Made by a program: the position numbers and the translations under genes
Notes under the pieces: generated by a model
Seen by the model: the letters and a program-made list of their open reading frames with translations, nothing else
Database searches by the model: none
Told to the model about the DNA's origin: nothing
NCBI GenBank assembly: GCA_045612065.1
Contig: JAZKYH010000027.1
Location: 1 to 36,024 of the forward strand
Source of the DNA: UBA1189 sp045612065
GTDB lineage: Bacteria > Bacteroidota > Bacteroidia > Bacteroidales > Bacteroidaceae
Direction: 5' to 3'
Length of the DNA: 36,024 nt
Part shown: positions 32,228 to 36,024 of the stretch, one piece after another
Position numbering within the stretch: position 1 is the stretch's first letter
Layout: every line of letters starts with the position of its first letter

Positions 32228-34849
32228 ATGGAGAAATTATATAAAGGCTTAACAGAAGCCGAAGCTCTCAAAAGTAGAGAGAAGTATGGTCGCAATCTTA
32301 TAACTCCTCCCGAGGATACTCCATGGTGGAAGTTGTATTTGGAGAAGTTTCAAGATCCCATCATCGCAATTCTTCTTGTTGCTACTGGAATATCATTGAT
32401 ATTTGGATTTGTTCATAGGGATTTTACCGAGTCAATAGGTATTATCTTTGCTGTATTGATTGCAACCGGTGTTGGATTTTGGCAGGAATATGATGCGAAG
32501 AAGAAGTTCGATGCCATGAAGTCTGATAAGGACTTTGAACCAGTAAAACTTCGTCGTAATGGAGTCGTAGTCGAAATCCCGAAGGATGAAGTCGTGGTAG
32601 GTGACGTCGTGCTCCTCTCTGCGGGTGATGAGATACCTGCCGATATCAGATTGCTTCAGTCAACAGATATGAAGGTGGCTGAAGCTTGCATGACTGGTGA
32701 ATCTGTAGCTGTAAGCAAATATCCGATGGATGAGGAGTATCGGGGTTCGGGATTTGCTCCCAATCTGTTGTTACGTGGTACAACCATAGAGCAAGGTATG
32801 GGTGAAGGTGTTGTAGTGAAGGTCGGTGATGAAACCGAAATAGGTAAGACAACAAGACAAGCTTCAGAAGAAACAGAAAACAAGACTCCGCTTGAAGAAA
32901 AACTTCATGAACTTGCGGGAAAGATTAATATCGCAGCTTTCACCGTTGCTACTTTGATGTTCATCATATTGAACTTGGTGCACTGGGATTTTGCCTTCGG
33001 TGATAATGCTTTCACCTGGTCATGGGCGACGGCTCTTCAAGAAGTGCAGTTCTTAATGGGCGCGGTGGTAGTTATCATCGTAGCCGTACCAGAAGGTCTT
33101 CCTTTGTCTGTGACGCTTGCCTTGGCCTTTTCCATGAAGACTATGGCCAAGGAGAATAACCTTGTCAAGAAGATGCATGCTTGCGAAACCATCGGTGCCG
33201 TTAATGTAATCTTTTCTGATAAAACTGGCACCTTGACCCAGAACTCAATGTCTGTAGTAGATACCGATGTGACGGAAAAGAATAAAGAGATGCTCGATAT
33301 AATCGGTGCATTAAACTCTACGGCAAACTGGTCTAATGGGAACCAAGTATTGGGTAATCCTACTGAGGGTGCTATCCTAAAGTCAATCGGTCAAAGTGAG
33401 ACAGACAAACTTCGCGCTGAGTATCGAGTGATGAATTGTATCCCTTTCTCAAGCGCAAAGAAATATATGGTCAGCCATATAAAAGACAATAATACGAATG
33501 TCGAATACTTTGTCATCAAGGGTGCCCCTGAAGTGGTTTCACGCATTATCAATTACGAAAAGTATCTGAATGAGGTGTCAAAACAGCAGGCACGTGGTCG
33601 TAGGGCCATTTCGGCAGCCATCTTGAAGGATAAGAACTTTGATGTCATTCAAGAGAAGTTGGAAAGCAATGTAGCAATCAAGGATGCTGAATATATCGGA
33701 ACTTGGTTCATCGAGGATCCTGTACGCGTAGATGTCCCCATAGCTGTAGAGAAATGCTATACGGCGGGTGTTGACGTAGTGATGATGACTGGTGACAACT
33801 TGAAAACTGGTACCGAGATTGCTCGTCAGGCCGGATTTCAAAATATATGGGCTATCGAAGCCAAGGACTTTAGTGAAGCGGTTAAGAATTCTGTTGGCGG
33901 CAGAGAATTTCCAAATGTAATAGCTCGCTGTACTCCTGATGACAAGTTGAGTATCTTGAAGTGGGCACAAGAGAAGAGATATGTTTGCGCTATGACTGGT
34001 GATGGTGTAAATGATTCTCCCTCTTTGAATCATGCTGATGTAGGTATTGCTATGGGCTCAGGGACATCTGTTGCCAAGGAAGCCGCTGATATTGTACTTT
34101 TGGACGATGCCTTCCCCTCAATTGTAACAGGTATCAAATGGGGACGCTCATTGTTCAAGAATATTAAGAATTTCTTATTTCTACAGCTTTCAATCAATGT
34201 CTCCGCCTGTGCTGTTGCTGTATTTGGTCCGCTTGTAGGTGTGGAGATGCCTTTCACTGTAACACAGTTTTTGTGGATTAATCTGGTGATGGATGCATTG
34301 GCTGCTATTGCACTTGCTTCTGAACCTGCTGATGAGAAGGTGCTGTTGGATAAGCCTCGTAATCGTGAGGAATTCATCATCAATGGGCCGTTGGCAAAGG
34401 CAATTTTCGGCTTTGGTGGCTTTGTGTGGATTTTGTGTACCTTGGTGCTCTGGGGTATGAACAATGCTGAGATGATAAATGGCTGGGGTGTACCTTGCTT
34501 GAGCAACTTCTTCTCAGTGATGAACTTGACCATCTTCTTTGCCGCCTATATGGTGTTGAACTGGTGGAATATGTTTAATGCTCGTGTTATAGGTAAGAAC
34601 AAGTCTTTGTTTGATGGATTGGGCAAGAATACTAAGTTCACTGGCATAATGGCGCTTATTCTCATCGTAACCATTATCATGGTACAGATTGGTGGTGAAG
34701 TATTCAGGACCGAGCCTCTTTCTTGGCAGACATGGGGCTGGATTCTTCTTGTAACCTCTCCTGTTGTTATCGTTCGGGAATTGTATTTCCAACTGAAAAG
34801 GAAGGTGAGAAAGTGTGCAGGAGTGAAAGATGGATGTTATGAATGCTAA
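32228..34849 (+). CDS. P-type calcium-transporting ATPase
   Basis: An 873-residue P2-type (PMCA-like) ATPase exporting Ca2+ from the cytoplasm. The actuator domain carries TGES at T156; TM4 has PEGLP at P288 with E289 of Ca2+ site II; the phosphorylated aspartate is D331 in DKTGTLT; KGAPE lies in the N-domain; and TGDGVND is at about 590. TM6 contains WINLVMDALAAIALA, keeping the Asn and Asp of site II. Helices near the C-terminus finish with QLKRKVRKCAGVKDGCYEC. The start ATG at 32228 is preferred to a TTG at 32219. Among bacteria this type is well known; Na+ or Mn2+ specificity cannot be ruled out. Confidence 0.93.
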   Translation: MEKLYKGLTEAEALKSREKYGRNLITPPEDTPWWKLYLEKFQDPIIAILLVATGISLIFGFVHRDFTESIGIIFAVLIATGVGFWQEYDAKKKFDAMKSDKDFEPVKLRRNGVVVEIPKDEVVVGDVVLLSAGDEIPADIRLLQSTDMKVAEACMTGESVAVSKYPMDEEYRGSGFAPNLLLRGTTIEQGMGEGVVVKVGDETEIGKTTRQASEETENKTPLEEKLHELAGKINIAAFTVATLMFIILNLVHWDFAFGDNAFTWSWATALQEVQFLMGAVVVIIVAVPEGLPLSVTLALAFSMKTMAKENNLVKKMHACETIGAVNVIFSDKTGTLTQNSMSVVDTDVTEKNKEMLDIIGALNSTANWSNGNQVLGNPTEGAILKSIGQSETDKLRAEYRVMNCIPFSSAKKYMVSHIKDNNTNVEYFVIKGAPEVVSRIINYEKYLNEVSKQQARGRRAISAAILKDKNFDVIQEKLESNVAIKDAEYIGTWFIEDPVRVDVPIAVEKCYTAGVDVVMMTGDNLKTGTEIARQAGFQNIWAIEAKDFSEAVKNSVGGREFPNVIARCTPDDKLSILKWAQEKRYVCAMTGDGVNDSPSLNHADVGIAMGSGTSVAKEAADIVLLDDAFPSIVTGIKWGRSLFKNIKNFLFLQLSINVSACAVAVFGPLVGVEMPFTVTQFLWINLVMDALAAIALASEPADEKVLLDKPRNREEFIINGPLAKAIFGFGGFVWILCTLVLWGMNNAEMINGWGVPCLSNFFSVMNLTIFFAAYMVLNWWNMFNARVIGKNKSLFDGLGKNTKFTGIMALILIVTIIMVQIGGEVFRTEPLSWQTWGWILLVTSPVVIVRELYFQLKRKVRKCAGVKDGCYEC

Positions 34850-34952
34850 TCTTAAATAGCAAACTTAGGGGGAATTTGTAAGGATTTTGATTTTTTAGGG
34901 GCTGCAAGGTGATTTTGTTATTGTTTTCGTTCGAAATGTAAAAAGAAAATCT

Positions 34953-34960
34953 TAAATTTG
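34953..34960 (+). promoter_or_regulatory. Promoter candidate ahead of the small lipoprotein and gapA
   Basis: TAAATTTG fits TAnnTTTG; the upstream -33 site is only TTTC/TTTT near 34925. It is the best promoter seen before gapA, so the small ORF may sit in the gapA transcript. Confidence 0.5.
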
Positions 34961-34982
34961 CGCAGAAATAGAAGAGTGTGAT

Positions 34983-35072
34983 ATGAAAAGACGCTGGTAT
35001 ATTCTCGTTTCGCTGCTATTGATGCTGCTTGTTGTAGCTTGTAGTACGGTGGAGAGATGTAACTGCGGATGA
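34983..35072 (+). CDS. Small 29-residue lipoprotein
   Basis: ATG AAA AGA start with the sequence MKRRWYILVSLLLMLLVVAC, then STVERCNCG and a TGA stop. The positively charged N-terminus, hydrophobic core and lipobox VVAC (C20) make it a probable lipoprotein with a mature tail of only nine residues beyond C20 that carries two more cysteines. It lies just downstream of a -7 promoter element and 68 nt before gapA, so it may be an independent small gene or a leader peptide. No family is recognised. Confidence 0.6.
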   Translation: MKRRWYILVSLLLMLLVVACSTVERCNCG

Positions 35073-35140
35073 TATACATACTGATAGAGATAGACGAGAT
35101 TTTTTTTAATTATAAACGTTTTAATTAAATTTTTAAGAAA

Positions 35141-36024
35141 ATGATTAAACTTGGTATTAACGGTTTCGGTCGTATCGGCCGTATGGTTTTCCGCGCTGCA
35201 GTGAAGAACTTCGGTAACGACATTCAGGTAGTAGGTATCAACGACCTTCTCGATGCTGATTACTTGGCTTACATGTTGCGTTACGACTCAGTACACGGTC
35301 AGTTCGACGGTACAATCGAGGTAGAGGGTAACAACCTCGTTGTAAACGGCAACAAGATCCGCCTCACAGCTGAGATGGACCCCGCTAACTTGAAGTGGGA
35401 TGAGGTAGGCGCTGAGGTTGTTGTTGAGTCTACTGGTTTCTTCTTGACAGACGAGACTGCTCGCAAGCACATCACCGCTGGTGCAAAGAAGGTTATCATG
35501 TCAGCTCCTTCTAAGGACGCTACTCCTATGTTCGTATACGGCGTTAACCACGAGACATACGCTGGTCAGGACATCATCTCTAACGCATCTTGCACAACCA
35601 ACTGCTTGGCTCCCATCGCTAAGGTATTGAACGACAAGTTCGGTATCGTTAAGGGCTTGATGACTACTGTACACGCTGCTACAGCTACTCAGAAGACTGT
35701 AGACGGTCCCTCTAAGAAGGACTGGCGCGGTGGTCGCGGTATCCTCGAGAACATCATCCCCTCTTCAACAGGTGCTGCTAAGGCTGTAGGTAAGGTTCTT
35801 CCCGTTCTCAATGGTAAGCTCACCGGTATGGCATTCCGCGTTCCCACATCTGACGTATCAGTTGTTGACCTCACTGTAGTATTGGAGAAGGAAGCTTCTA
35901 TGGCTGACATCTGCGCTGCAATGAAGGAGGCTTCTGAGGGCGAGTTGAAGGGTATCCTCGGCTACACAGAGGACGCTGTAGTTTCTACAGACTTCCGTGG
36001 CTGCGCTAACACTTCAATCTTCGA
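35141..36024 (+). CDS. gapA: Glyceraldehyde-3-phosphate dehydrogenase (3' end beyond window)
   Basis: 294 complete codons of a NAD-dependent GAPDH of about 335 residues; the reading frame is open at the window edge. The N-terminal Rossmann motif NGFGRIGR is at residues 7-14. The catalytic Cys motif is SNASCTTNCLAP, followed by TVHAATATQKTVDGPSKKD and RGILENIIPSSTGAAKAVG, which bind phosphate and cofactor. It oxidises glyceraldehyde-3-phosphate in glycolysis. Codon choice is heavily biased, as for a highly expressed gene. An AT-rich leader precedes the ATG, and the best promoter lies upstream of the small lipoprotein ORF. Confidence 0.97.
   Translation, partial: MIKLGINGFGRIGRMVFRAAVKNFGNDIQVVGINDLLDADYLAYMLRYDSVHGQFDGTIEVEGNNLVVNGNKIRLTAEMDPANLKWDEVGAEVVVESTGFFLTDETARKHITAGAKKVIMSAPSKDATPMFVYGVNHETYAGQDIISNASCTTNCLAPIAKVLNDKFGIVKGLMTTVHAATATQKTVDGPSKKDWRGGRGILENIIPSSTGAAKAVGKVLPVLNGKLTGMAFRVPTSDVSVVDLTVVLEKEASMADICAAMKEASEGELKGILGYTEDAVVSTDFRGCANTSIF

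Overview
The window reads as chromosomal DNA of a Bacteroidales bacterium, most likely Prevotella- or Bacteroides-like. The evidence is a secreted protein ending in a Prevotella-type C-terminal tail, a DUF4251-like protein, a very large DUF5112/DUF5113-like sensor kinase, and several copies of the Bacteroidetes promoter pattern (TTTG, about 20 nt, then TAnnTTTG). Shine-Dalgarno sequences are almost absent. I see no prophage, insertion sequence or CRISPR array; nearly everything is core genome.

Layout, left to right. (1) 1-1332: the 3' end of a secreted ricin-B / Fn3 / LamG protein. (2) 1352-4673: an FtsE-type ATPase, aspartate kinase (lysC) and diaminopimelate decarboxylase (lysA), with a strong hairpin terminator between lysC and lysA. 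(3) 4825-9229: pheT, yebC and an aldo/keto reductase. (4) 9363-12085: a NarL-type response regulator, a miniature AbgT-like membrane protein and a DbpA-like DEAD-box helicase, each overlapping or abutting the next. (5) 12295-17270, minus strand: a probable five-gene operon, in transcription order GT2 glycosyltransferase, trmD, MFS transporter, trmO, ispE. (6) 17409-20520: manC, a DUF4251-like protein, an initiator tRNA on the minus strand and an RluA-type pseudouridine synthase. (7) 20539-23937: a 1132-residue double sensor kinase. (8) 24077-29392: pheS, gyrA and a TPR protein. (9) 29545-34849: rmuC, ansA (minus strand) and a P-type Ca2+-ATPase. (10) 34983-36024: a 29-codon lipoprotein ORF and the start of gapA, which runs off the window.

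Functional themes are translation and RNA maturation (pheS, pheT, trmD, trmO, tRNA-fMet, RluA-like, DbpA-like), lysine/diaminopimelate supply, isoprenoid synthesis (ispE), GDP-mannose synthesis, DNA topology and repair (gyrA, rmuC), and signalling.

The least explained parts are the response regulator / mini-AbgT / helicase cistron, where the AbgT-like protein seems to have lost the segments that bind substrate; the tandem sensor kinase, whose middle looks like an old gene fusion; perfect or near-perfect palindromes placed at the predicted transcription starts of the response regulator and gyrA; and the tiny cysteine-containing lipoprotein ORF just ahead of gapA.
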